DNA of 64,000 nt from Lysobacter_C viscosus. GTDB taxonomy: Bacteria; Pseudomonadota; Gammaproteobacteria; Xanthomonadales; Xanthomonadaceae. The stretch covers positions 61,585-125,584 of the forward strand of contig NZ_JBJMAV010000007.1 of the NCBI RefSeq assembly GCF_046600715.1, written 5' to 3'. The notes beneath the pieces were generated by a model that saw only the letters and a list, made by a program, of their open reading frames with translations, was not told where the DNA came from and ran no database searches. Both the position numbers and the translations under genes were made by a program. Positions 49,816 to 58,018 of the stretch are shown here, piece after piece (the stretch's first letter is position 1; each line of letters begins with the position of its first letter).

Positions 49816-50919
49816 ATGAGCGCGAACGCCGCGAACGCCGCGAACACGGGCCGCATCCTGGTCGTCGACGACCAGGCCGCCAACCTGCGGGTGGTGAGCA
49901 ACCTGCTCACCCGCCAGGGCTACGAGGTGGTGACCGCGGGCAACGGCGAGGAGGCGCTGCGCGAGTTCCAGGCCGCTACGCCCGACCTGGTGCTACTCGA
50001 CATGATGATGCCGGGCATGGACGGGTTCGACGTGCTGACCGCCCTGCGTGCCCTGGCCCCGCCGTTGCGGGTACCGGTGGTGTTTGTCACCGCGGCCCAG
50101 GACCGCGACCTGCTGCTGCGCGCCTTCGACGCCGGCGTGGTGGATTACGTCACCAAGCCCTTCCTGCCCGAGGAACTGCTGGCACGCGTCAACGCGCACA
50201 TCGGCCTGAAGATGACCCGCGACCGGCTCGAGCGCGTGGCACGCGAACGCGAGGAGCTGGTCAACCTGGTGGCGCACGACCTCAAGAACCCGCTCACCAG
50301 CGTGCTGTTCGCCGCCGACCTGCTGCGCAGCGACGGCTGCAAGCCCGAGCGCGTGCCGCGCTACCTTGAAATGATCCACGAAAGCGCCGACGACGCGCTG
50401 GGTTACATCCGCCACTACCTGGAGACGCAGTCCGGTGCGCGGCGGCCCTCAAGCGAAATGCGCGCGCCGTTGGGCGAGACGCTGCAGTGGCTGTGCAACC
50501 GCTATGAGATCCAGCTCGACGCGCGCGGCATCGAGGTGGAAGTGACGATGCCGCCCGACACCGCCGCAGTGGCCATTGACGAGCGGGTCCTGCGCCAGGT
50601 CAGCGAGAACCTGGTGACCAACGCGATCAAGTACGCACCCGGCAGCCGGCTGCTGTTGATGGGGCGCGCCGGCGCGCCCGGGTTCTGGCAACTGGTCGTG
50701 GCCGACCGGGGGCCGGGCATTCCCGCCTCCCGCCAGCGCGAACTGTTCAAGCCCTTCACCCGGCTGCACGAGGGCGACGACGGCATCTCCACCGGCCTGG
50801 GCCTGTCACTGGCACGGCAGATCATTGCCGACGCCGGCGGCCAGCTCTGGTACGAGGACCGCAAGAACGGCGGGGCGCGCTTCGTGATCGAACTGCCCGA
50901 AGCCGGCGCGGCAGCCTGA
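49816..50919 (+). CDS. Soluble REC-histidine kinase (receiver domain first)
   Basis: Two-component protein of 367 residues with no membrane segment. The N-terminal receiver domain has acidic residues in ILVVDDQ, the phospho-acceptor Asp in LVLLDMMMPGMDG (near 58) and Lys in DYVTKPF (near 113). A coiled linker precedes the HisKA box VAHDLKNPLTSV (phospho-His near 155) and an HATPase domain with NLVTNAIKYAP, DRGPGIP, GLGLSLARQI and GGARFVIELP. The REC-first layout suits a relay enzyme or one that reads another kinase's phosphoryl group. No partner gene is adjacent. The ATG at 49816 starts just before the receiver; the DNA ahead (49629-49815) shows no gene. Confidence 0.9.
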   Translation: MSANAANAANTGRILVVDDQAANLRVVSNLLTRQGYEVVTAGNGEEALREFQAATPDLVLLDMMMPGMDGFDVLTALRALAPPLRVPVVFVTAAQDRDLLLRAFDAGVVDYVTKPFLPEELLARVNAHIGLKMTRDRLERVAREREELVNLVAHDLKNPLTSVLFAADLLRSDGCKPERVPRYLEMIHESADDALGYIRHYLETQSGARRPSSEMRAPLGETLQWLCNRYEIQLDARGIEVEVTMPPDTAAVAIDERVLRQVSENLVTNAIKYAPGSRLLLMGRAGAPGFWQLVVADRGPGIPASRQRELFKPFTRLHEGDDGISTGLGLSLARQIIADAGGQLWYEDRKNGGARFVIELPEAGAAA

Positions 50920-50973
50920 GCGCAGGCGCCGGTTACTGCTCCAACGGCGACACAAGGTCCAACCTCGACACAA

Positions 50974-51002
50974 CAAAACGCCAGGCAATGCCTGGCGTTT
51001 TG
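50974..51002. terminator. Bidirectional terminator
   Basis: Stem CAAAACGCCAGGCA/TGCCTGGCGTTTTG (14 bp, one-base loop) with T-runs usable on both strands, between the convergent REC-kinase gene and the gene at 51062. Confidence 0.85.
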
Positions 51003-51061
51003 TCTGGCGCGGGCAGCCCGGTCAGGCCACCCGATCTTTCCGCTGCACCAGGCCGGACGAA

Positions 51062-51427
51062 TCAGTCGGCCGAGGCGGTGCTGCCGCGCGTGGTGCGCGT
51101 GCGGGCGGGGCGCTTGCGTGCGCTGGTGGAGCGCTTGGCATCGACACGCTTGGACGAACCCTCGATCGAGCCATTGCCGCTCTCGGCCTGGCGCGCCTTG
51201 CGGCGGGCGGCGTACCAGAGCAGGCCCGCACCGGCCGCGGTGGCGATCGCGATCGCCGGGTTGCGCCGGACGATCATGCCCGCGACGCGGGCACCGCCCT
51301 TGAGGGCGCCGAGCTTGGCGCCGGCTTCGAGCCACTTCCCGGCCTGGGGCACGGCGTGCTTGAGGTTGTCGCCGACCGAAGAAGCCAGGTCCAGCGCGCG
51401 ATCTGAAATCGAATTTAACGTGCTCAT
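51062..51427 (-). CDS. Small basic membrane-associated protein, unknown
   Basis: Protein of 121 residues. An N-terminal amphipathic half (ISDRALDLASSVGDNLKHAVPQAG) leads to a short hydrophobic segment near 56-74 (NPAIAIATAAGAGLLWYAAR), then a strongly basic Ser/Lys/Arg/Thr-rich tail of about 45 residues. The layout recalls DUF883/ElaB-like ribosome- or membrane-associated proteins, but no firm match is recognised; the tail could bind nucleic acid. A start four codons earlier (MGST, ATG 51439) is possible; neither has a clear ribosome site. Confidence 0.65.
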   Translation of the reverse strand: MSTLNSISDRALDLASSVGDNLKHAVPQAGKWLEAGAKLGALKGGARVAGMIVRRNPAIAIATAAGAGLLWYAARRKARQAESGNGSIEGSSKRVDAKRSTSARKRPARTRTTRGSTASAD

Positions 51428-51562
51428 CGTCGAACCCATGGGATTGGAAGGAAACGGCATTAAGTCTCGCCGGCAAGCCGTTGATGGGGTGTGAGCGGTG
51501 TGGGCGCTTGCCCGCCGGGCGTTGAATGTCGATGATGCCGCGTCCCGTTCGAGTCCCGCGCA

Positions 51563-52231
51563 ATGATCCGCGTGCTGCCCACCGTGCTGTCGCCTCGCCA
51601 GCTGGCGACGGTCCAAGACCTGATCGGCCAGGTCCGCTTCAACGACGGCCGGATCACCAACCGCGAATCCGCCGTCAAGCACAACCTTCAGGCGCCGCAC
51701 GAGGATCCGGCCAACGCCGCCATCGCGCAGATCGTTCGCGAGGCACTCATCCAGGTGCAGGACGTGCGCACGTTCGCGCTGCCCAAGCAGATGGCGCGAA
51801 CCACGGTGGTGCGCTACGAACCGGGGATGGACTACGGCTGGCACGTCGACGAAGCACTGTTCGCCTCGACCCCGGCGATGCGCAGCGACCTGTCCTGCAC
51901 GCTGTTCCTGACCCCAACCACCGACTACGACGGTGGCGAGCTGACGATCCAGCTGGGTGCGCAGGAGCTGGCGTACAAGCTCGAGCCCGGCAGCGCGATC
52001 CTCTATCCCTCCACCACGATCCACCGCGTCACGCCGGTGACGCGCGGTGTCCGCATCGCCGCCATCACCTGGTTCCAGAGCTGGATCGCGGACGCGGGAC
52101 AGCGCGAGCTGCTCGTGCAGTTGGAGGAAGCGCGCGCCCTGACGGCGCGAACTCCACAGCCCGACGCCCGCCTGCAAGTGCTGCTGGAGTCACTGCGCAC
52201 CAACCTGTTCCGCATGTGGTCCGATACCTGA
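51563..52231 (+). CDS. PKHD-type Fe(II)/2-oxoglutarate dioxygenase (PiuC/YbiX family)
   Basis: Protein of 222 residues with the jelly-roll metal triad: HxD in MDYGWHVDEALF (near 93-95) and the distal His in SSTTIHRVTPVTRG, with the following Arg suited to 2-oxoglutarate. The segments NDGRITNRESAVKHN and YDGGELTIQL are typical of PiuC/YbiX. In Pseudomonas the piuC gene lies beside a TonB-dependent siderophore receptor, but none is adjacent here. The substrate is unknown. Confidence 0.88.
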   Translation: MIRVLPTVLSPRQLATVQDLIGQVRFNDGRITNRESAVKHNLQAPHEDPANAAIAQIVREALIQVQDVRTFALPKQMARTTVVRYEPGMDYGWHVDEALFASTPAMRSDLSCTLFLTPTTDYDGGELTIQLGAQELAYKLEPGSAILYPSTTIHRVTPVTRGVRIAAITWFQSWIADAGQRELLVQLEEARALTARTPQPDARLQVLLESLRTNLFRMWSDT

Positions 52232-52455
52232 AGTAGGCCGCGCTACCGGTACCGGTAACGGGCGCGATCAGCATCAGGCGCCGCCATCGATCCGGACGCC
52301 AAGGTTGCCTTCCAGTACGCGCTCCATCCACCGAAGCGCCTCGTTGCGGTGCCGAGTCGCCCGTGGAGCTTGCACGGCAACGTTTCGGCGCCTCAATTGC
52401 AGGCATGTCCGGCTTCGTCGCGGGCAGGTGCCTGGACGAGCTGCCCCCTGCCGGC

Positions 52456-54963
52456 CTACCGGGGTCGTGGCTTGGCGCGGTGGGTGGCCGTAGCGTTCCA
52501 CGGATCCTCGGGCCACGGGTGGCGCGGGTACCGGCCTTTCATCTCCTTGCGCACTTCCGGATACGTGCGCTCCCAGAAACCGCGCAGGTCCTGGGTGACC
52601 TGCAACGGGCGGCCCGCCGGTGAAAGCAGGTGCAGGGTCACGGGTACGCGCCCCTGGGCGATGCGCGGGGTGTCGGCCAGGCCGAACAGCTCCTGCAGCT
52701 TGACCGCCAGTACCGGCGGCTGCGGCGTGCCGTCGACATCGACCGCGTACTCGATCTGGCGTTGCTGGCCGGATGGGACGGCGATACGCGTCGGCGCCAG
52801 CGCATCGACCCGGCTGCGCTGCGACCAGTCGAGCAGGGTTTTCAGCGCGTCGGCGAACGCACTCTCGCCGAGCGCGTCGAGTCGGGTCTTGCCGGCCAGC
52901 GCGGGCGCCAGCCACGCGTCGAGCGAGGCGAGCAACGCCGCGTCCGAGAGATCCGGGAGCCCGGCATCGGGTTGCCAGCCACGCACGCATTGCACGCGCG
53001 CGCGCCACTGGCGGGTCGCTTGCGTCCATGGCAAGGCGTCCAGGCCCGACTGGCGCACCGCATCGACCAGGGCTTCGGCGTAACGCGAGGGATCCGGGCG
53101 CGCCAGCGGCCGGCGGTCGAGCACGATCCGGTCGAAGCGCGTTTCGCGTATCGCGGCGATTGCACGCGACGCGCCGTCCCACACCACCCGGTCCTCGCTG
53201 CTGAAGCGCCCGGGAAAATCGCGGCGCAAGCGTGCCTCGTCCACCGGCGCTGCGCGCTGGATGCGTGCATCGCCGCGATCGTGGCGCAGCTCGGCCACCA
53301 CCAGCCAGGGTTCGCCGAACAACGCGCTGTGGTCATGCAGGCGCGCACTGCGGCCATTGGCCAGCTGGTAGCGCCAGGCGTCGTCGGGGTGCTGGCGCGC
53401 GATGCGATCCGGATAGGCATGTGCCAGCAGGTCGCCCAGTCGATGCGCATCGATGGCGTCGGGGGGCTGCCCCGCGCGCACGCGGCGGCGCCATTGGCGT
53501 GCCACCTGGTCGATGGCGGCGAGCGCGGCACGCGAGGCCGATCCCGGCGCGCGTCCGCTGCGGAATGCCGCCAATGCGCGCCAGCGCGCGGCCAGGGCAT
53601 CGCCGCCATCGCGAAGCGGGTCGCGGGATTCGACCAGGGCCGCCAGGTCGCAGGCCAGCGCCGGTTCAACGCCGTCCCCGGACACCAGCAACATCGCGGC
53701 CAGCCGCGGGTGCGTGCCCAGCGCGAGCATGCGCCGGCCGAGCGCAGTAATGGACGTGCCGTCCACCGCTCCAAGCCGCTGCAGCAGGTCATGCGCGGCC
53801 GCCATCGGTCCCGGTGGCGGCGTGTCGACGAAGCGAAGGTCCGCGTCTCCCCAGGCCGCCAACTCCAGCGCGAGGCCGGCCAGCTCGACCTGCCCGATCT
53901 CGGCGCGGCGCTGCGGCTCCAGCCGTTGCGACGATGGCCACAAGCGGTAGGCCCAGCCCGCGGCGACGCGCCCGGCGCGGCCGGCGCGCTGGTCGGCCGA
54001 CGCTTGCGGGATCGCCACCACCTCCAGGCGCGAAAAACCGGAGTTGGGGTCGTAGCGCGGCTCGCGCGCCAGTCCGCTGTCGATGACCACGCGCACGCCG
54101 GGCAGGGTCACGCTGGACTCGGCGACGTTGGTGGCCAGGACCACCCGACGGGCACCGTCGGGTGCGGGCTGCAGGACGCGCGACTGCTGTTCGACCGGCA
54201 GCTCGCCGTGCAGGGCCAGCACTTCCACCGGGCCCTCTCCGGCTGCGGGCGCGCGCATGGCAAGGAGCGACTCGACCCGGGCGATCTCGCGCCGGCCCGG
54301 CAGGAACACCAGCACGTCGCCCGGGTGCGAGGCCAATACGTGCTCGACCGCGCGGCGTGCCTGGTGCTCCATCTGCTCGTCCCGGCGCGAGGGGAAATGC
54401 GCGACCTCGACCGGGAACGCGCGGCCCTCGCTGGCCAGCCGCGGCGCATCCAGGAACGCGGCCAGGCGCTCGCCGTCCAGCGTCGCCGACATCACCACGA
54501 TGCGCAGGTCCTCGCGCAGCGACGCCTGCACGTCCAGCGCCAGCGCCAGGCCCAGGTCGGCGGCGAGGTGCCGCTCGTGGAACTCGTCCAGCAGCACCGC
54601 GCCGACACCCTCAAGGGTCGGGTCGTCCTGGATCATCCGGGTCAGGATGCCCTCGGTGACCACCTCGATGCGGGTCGCCGCCGACACCTTGTTGTCGAAC
54701 CGGATCCGGTAGCCGACGGTTTCGCCGACCGCCTCGCCGCGCTGTGCCGCCATGAAGTGCGCGGCGGCGCGTGCGGCAACCCGGCGCGGTTCCAGCAGCA
54801 GGATGCGGCGGCCCTGCAGCCACGGTGCGTCGAGCAGTGCCGGCGGCACCTGTGTGGTCTTGCCCGCACCCGGCGGCGCTTCCAGCACCAGCCGAGGGTG
54901 CGCGGCCAGGCTCTCGCGGATGCGCGGCAGCAGTTCGTCGATCGGAAAAGTCGGGCGGCTCAC
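52456..54963 (-). CDS. hrpB: ATP-dependent helicase HrpB
   Basis: DEAH-box helicase of 835 residues with the HrpB layout: motif I APPGAGKTTQVP (near 29-40), motif Ia LLLEPRRVAARAAA, motif II LLDEFHERHL, motif III MSATLDGERL, motif V VLATNVAESSVTLPGV, motif VI QRAGRAGRVAAG, and the long HrpB C-terminal region ending KEMKGRYPRHPWPEDPW. The cellular role is poorly known; mRNA processing has been suggested in relatives. The start is read as GTG 54963 (MSRPTFPIDELLP) because the conserved N-terminus begins there. The 220 bases between its stop and the dioxygenase hold no gene. Confidence 0.93.
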   Translation of the reverse strand: MSRPTFPIDELLPRIRESLAAHPRLVLEAPPGAGKTTQVPPALLDAPWLQGRRILLLEPRRVAARAAAHFMAAQRGEAVGETVGYRIRFDNKVSAATRIEVVTEGILTRMIQDDPTLEGVGAVLLDEFHERHLAADLGLALALDVQASLREDLRIVVMSATLDGERLAAFLDAPRLASEGRAFPVEVAHFPSRRDEQMEHQARRAVEHVLASHPGDVLVFLPGRREIARVESLLAMRAPAAGEGPVEVLALHGELPVEQQSRVLQPAPDGARRVVLATNVAESSVTLPGVRVVIDSGLAREPRYDPNSGFSRLEVVAIPQASADQRAGRAGRVAAGWAYRLWPSSQRLEPQRRAEIGQVELAGLALELAAWGDADLRFVDTPPPGPMAAAHDLLQRLGAVDGTSITALGRRMLALGTHPRLAAMLLVSGDGVEPALACDLAALVESRDPLRDGGDALAARWRALAAFRSGRAPGSASRAALAAIDQVARQWRRRVRAGQPPDAIDAHRLGDLLAHAYPDRIARQHPDDAWRYQLANGRSARLHDHSALFGEPWLVVAELRHDRGDARIQRAAPVDEARLRRDFPGRFSSEDRVVWDGASRAIAAIRETRFDRIVLDRRPLARPDPSRYAEALVDAVRQSGLDALPWTQATRQWRARVQCVRGWQPDAGLPDLSDAALLASLDAWLAPALAGKTRLDALGESAFADALKTLLDWSQRSRVDALAPTRIAVPSGQQRQIEYAVDVDGTPQPPVLAVKLQELFGLADTPRIAQGRVPVTLHLLSPAGRPLQVTQDLRGFWERTYPEVRKEMKGRYPRHPWPEDPWNATATHRAKPRPR

Positions 54964-55038
54964 GCGGCCAAGGATACGGGTGGCCCGCGCCGATGCAGGC
55001 GCAACGACACTGGCGACCCCGAATATCGATGCGTTGGT

Positions 55039-55064
55039 GATCGCGACTGACCTCGCTCTGCAAG
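55039..55064. repeat. Degenerate REP element
   Basis: GATCGCGACTGACCTCGCTC then TGCAAG, in the divergent gap between hrpB and tatD. Confidence 0.65.
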
Positions 55065-55090
55065 AGGCGGCCGCCACCACGGCCGTCGCC

Positions 55091-55096
55091 TAGAAT
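55091..55096 (+). promoter_or_regulatory. Probable -10 element of tatD (leaderless type)
   Basis: TAGAAT with six bases (GCCGCG) to the tatD ATG; no Shine-Dalgarno. Confidence 0.55.
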
Positions 55097-55102
55097 GCCG
55101 CG

Positions 55103-55897
55103 ATGCAGCTCATCGACATCGGCGCCAACCTCACCCATGAATCCTTCGACCGGGACCGCGATGCAGTGATCGAACGCGCCCGCGCTGCAGGCGTGACGCG
55201 CATGGTCGTCACCGGCGCCAGTCGCGAGCACTCGCCGAAGGCATTGGCGCTTGCGCATGCGCATCCGGGCGTGCTCTACGCCACCGCCGGCGTGCACCCG
55301 CACCACGCCACCGAGTACACCGACGAGTGCGATGTGCAGATGCGCGCCCTGCTCGCGCACGATGAGGTGGTGGCGGTAGGCGAATGCGGGCTGGACTACT
55401 TCCGCGACTTCTCGCCCCGCCCGGCGCAGCGCCGCGCCTTCGAACGCCAGCTGCAGGTCGCGGTGGACACCGGCAAGCCACTGTTCCTGCACCAGCGTGA
55501 CGCGCACGCGGATTTCGTGGCGATCATGCGCGACTTCGAGGGCCGCATCGGGCCGTCGGTGGTCCATTGCTTCACCGGCAGCCGCGAGGAACTGTTCGAG
55601 TGCCTGGACCACGACTGGCACATCGGCATCACCGGCTGGCTGTGCGACGAACGCCGCGGCCGGCACCTGCGCGAGATCGTCGGCAATATCCCGCCCCATC
55701 GCCTGATGGTGGAGACCGACGCCCCCTACCTGCTGCCGCGCTCGCTCAAGCCGGCGCCGAAGGACCGCCGCAACGAACCGGTGTTCCTGCCGCATATCGT
55801 CGAGGAGCTGGCACGCGATCGCGGCGAAGCGGTGGAGGCCGTCGCCGCGGCGACGGCTGCGACCGCGACCGCCTTCTTCCGCCTGCCGCCGCTGTAG
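55103..55897 (+). CDS. tatD: TatD-family DNase
   Basis: Metal-dependent hydrolase of 264 residues, aligned by eye over its whole length with E. coli TatD (IGANLTHESFDRDRD; TAGVHPHHATEY; AVGECGLDYFRDFSP; LFLHQRDAHADF; VVHCFTGSREEL; GWLCDERRGRHLREI; ETDAPYLLPRSLKP; RRNEPVFLPHI). It is a 3'-5' exonuclease linked to DNA repair. As in true TatD, the first HxH metal pair of YcfH/YjjV-type relatives is absent. The stop TAG is part of the GTAG head of a REP element. Confidence 0.93.
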   Translation: MQLIDIGANLTHESFDRDRDAVIERARAAGVTRMVVTGASREHSPKALALAHAHPGVLYATAGVHPHHATEYTDECDVQMRALLAHDEVVAVGECGLDYFRDFSPRPAQRRAFERQLQVAVDTGKPLFLHQRDAHADFVAIMRDFEGRIGPSVVHCFTGSREELFECLDHDWHIGITGWLCDERRGRHLREIVGNIPPHRLMVETDAPYLLPRSLKPAPKDRRNEPVFLPHIVEELARDRGEAVEAVAAATAATATAFFRLPPL

Positions 55898-55959
55898 GAG
55901 CGGCTTCAGCCGCGAACGCGTGTGCGGACCGGCGGCGGATCGCGGCTGAAGCCTACAAC
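55893..55959. repeat. REP pair overlapping the tatD stop
   Basis: Forward unit 55893-55918 (TGTAGGAGCGGCTTCAGCCG...) and reverse unit 55938-55959 (GATCGCGGCTGAAGCCTACA...), convergent between tatD and the ABC permease. The TAG stop of tatD (55895-55897) lies in the REP head. Confidence 0.85.
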
Positions 55960-55969
55960 GGCAGCTGCA

Positions 55970-56770
55970 TCAGCTGCGCAACCCGGTGCCGCGCCGGAGC
56001 AGGGTCAGTGCCAGCGTGGCCAGCGCCACCACGAACCCCAGCATCAGGGCATAGGCGATCCACACCGGCACGTCGCTCACGCCGAGCAGGCCGTAGCGGA
56101 ACGCGTTGACCATGTAGAAGATCGGGTTGGCGTGGGTGGCGGCTTCGGCCCAGCCCGGCAACAGGCTGACCGAATAGAAGACACCGCCCAGGTAGGTCAG
56201 CGGGGTCAGGATGAAGGTCGGGACGATGGCGATGTCGTCGAACTTGCGCGCGTACACCGCGTTGACGAAGCCGGCCAGGGCGAAGATCGTCGCGCCCAGC
56301 AGCACCGTGGTCAGGGTCACCAGCGGATGCGGGATGCGCACGTCGGTGAACAGCATGGCGATCATCAGCACGATCACCCCTACGGCCAGTCCACGCGCCA
56401 CCGCGCCGGTGACGTAGCCGGCCAGGATCACCCAGCTCGGCATCGGGCTGACCAGCAACTCCTCCACGTGGCGGCCGAACTTGGCGCCGAAGAAACTCGA
56501 GGAGATGTTGCCGTAGCTGTTCTGGATGATGCTCATCATCACCAGGCCGGGCACGATGAAGTCCATGTAGTCGATGCCGTCCATGGTCCCGATGCGCGAA
56601 CCGATCAGGCCGCCGAAGATCAGGAAGTACAGGGTCATGGTGATCGCCGGCGGCACCAGGGTCTGGCCCCAGATACGCAGGATGCGGGTGATCTCGCGGC
56701 GCACGATGGTGCCCAGCGCGACCAGGTTGCGCTGCATCGGGGTGGCTTCGGTGGTGGTATCGGTCGACAT
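55970..56770 (-). CDS. ABC-2 type transporter permease (YadH-like)
   Basis: Membrane subunit of 266 residues with six hydrophobic segments and the ABC-2 family segments RREITRILRIWGQTLVPPAITMTLYFLIFG, IIQNSYGNISSSFFGAKF and TPLTYLGGVFYSVSLLPGWA, closely resembling E. coli YadH. It forms an exporter with the ATPase encoded just upstream; the substrate is unknown. ATG 56770 with a weak GGAAT site is preferred to GTG 56788. About 120 bases with a 20-bp palindrome separate the two genes. Confidence 0.9.
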   Translation of the reverse strand: MSTDTTTEATPMQRNLVALGTIVRREITRILRIWGQTLVPPAITMTLYFLIFGGLIGSRIGTMDGIDYMDFIVPGLVMMSIIQNSYGNISSSFFGAKFGRHVEELLVSPMPSWVILAGYVTGAVARGLAVGVIVLMIAMLFTDVRIPHPLVTLTTVLLGATIFALAGFVNAVYARKFDDIAIVPTFILTPLTYLGGVFYSVSLLPGWAEAATHANPIFYMVNAFRYGLLGVSDVPVWIAYALMLGFVVALATLALTLLRRGTGLRS

Positions 56771-56866
56771 GGATTCCGGTTCTTCCACCCCGTCCCGGCG
56801 GGCGGGGTGGGGTCGTAGTGGGATTGCGGCGGAGGGAGTGGCGCCAGCAGGGCGCCGTTCCCAACG

Positions 56867-56886
56867 CTCCCCTGCATGCAGGGGAG
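56867..56886. repeat. 20-bp perfect palindrome (CTCCCCTGCA type)
   Basis: CTCCCCTGCA followed directly by TGCAGGGGAG, seven bases from the ABC ATPase stop. It shares CCAAC and CTCCCCTGCA with the repeat at 35921 and could form a long stem in the transcript between the two ABC genes. Confidence 0.8.
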
Positions 56887-56893
56887 GGAGCGG

Positions 56894-57901
56894 CTAGGCG
56901 ACCGGTTCGGGCGATGGCTGCATGGTGGAGTCCTGCGCGTTCTCGCCGGTCATGCGCATGAACAGCTCCTCGAGCCGGTTGGACTTGGTCCGCATCGAGC
57001 GCACCCGGATGCCGGCCTCGCCCAGTGCGGCAAACACGCGGTTGAGGTCCATCGCGCGTGGCATCTCCACGTCCAGCGTGTGGTCGTCGACCGCCAGTAG
57101 CGTTGCGCCGGCGATGGTCGGCAGCGTGGCCGGCAACGCGCCATCGATGTCCAGCAGGAAGCCCTCCACGTCCAGGCGCGCCAACAGGGTCTTCATCGGG
57201 CCGGAGGCGACGATCGCGCCGCGGTCGATGATGGCCAGGTTGCGGCACAGGTGCTCGGCCTCTTCCAGGTAGTGCGTGGTGAGGATGATGGTGGTGCCGG
57301 CGGCGTTGATCTCGCGCAGGGTCTGCCACATGCCGCGGCGGATCTCGATGTCCACCCCCGCAGTGGGCTCGTCCAGGATGAGCAGCCGCGGCCGGGTCAT
57401 CATCGCCCGGGCGATCATCAACCGCCGCTTCATGCCGCCCGACAGCGTGCGGCTCATCATCTGCGCCTTGTCCCACAGCTGGGCGCGGCGCAACTCCACC
57501 TCGGCCCGCTCGATCGCCTGCGCGCGGGGCACGCCGTAGAAGCCGGCATAGTTGACCAGGATGTCGAGCGGTTTCTCGAACATGTTGAAATTGAGCTCCT
57601 GCGGGACCAGCCCCATCAGGCGCATCGCCGCGTCGCGCTCGCGCACCAGGTCGGTGCCGAAGATCGACACGCTGCCCTCGGTCAGGTTGACCAGCGAGCT
57701 GACGATGCCGATCAGGGTCGACTTGCCCGCGCCGTTGGGCCCGAGCAGGGCGAAGAAATCGCCTTGGGCGACGTCCAGCGACACACCCTTGAGCGCAACG
57801 ACGCTGGTGTCGCCGCTGCCATAGGTCTTGCGCAGCCGGCGTACCGACAGCGCGGGGACGGACGCGTCCGGGGCCGGCGCGTCCGGCGGGGTCTGGGACA
57901 T
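56894..57901 (-). CDS. ABC transporter ATP-binding protein (YadG-like)
   Basis: ATPase subunit of 335 residues with Walker A LLGPNGAGKST, Q-loop VPQELNFNMF, signature RTLSGGMKRRL, Walker B RLLILDEPTAGVD and H-loop TTHYLEEAEHL. A C-terminal extension (about 235-335) is longer than in YadG, and a 20-residue Pro/Ala/Asp leader precedes the domain. It pairs with the permease at 55970. ATG 57901 follows AGGTGAG, a good ribosome site; GTG 57907 is an alternative. Confidence 0.92.
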   Translation of the reverse strand: MSQTPPDAPAPDASVPALSVRRLRKTYGSGDTSVVALKGVSLDVAQGDFFALLGPNGAGKSTLIGIVSSLVNLTEGSVSIFGTDLVRERDAAMRLMGLVPQELNFNMFEKPLDILVNYAGFYGVPRAQAIERAEVELRRAQLWDKAQMMSRTLSGGMKRRLMIARAMMTRPRLLILDEPTAGVDIEIRRGMWQTLREINAAGTTIILTTHYLEEAEHLCRNLAIIDRGAIVASGPMKTLLARLDVEGFLLDIDGALPATLPTIAGATLLAVDDHTLDVEMPRAMDLNRVFAALGEAGIRVRSMRTKSNRLEELFMRMTGENAQDSTMQPSPEPVA

Positions 57902-58018
57902 GGTCACTCACCTGTACTGCGGGGCCGGGCGGGCCGGGCCACCGGGCGAATGCCGCTATTATAGGCGGCCCTGTGGCCTTGCCCCGCGCCACGCTGTGTT
58001 CCAGGCAGGCACCGGTCC

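Noticed and set aside
52232..52455. Small gene between the PKHD dioxygenase and hrpB
   Set aside because: Only shadow frames without start signals; treated as convergent intergenic DNA.
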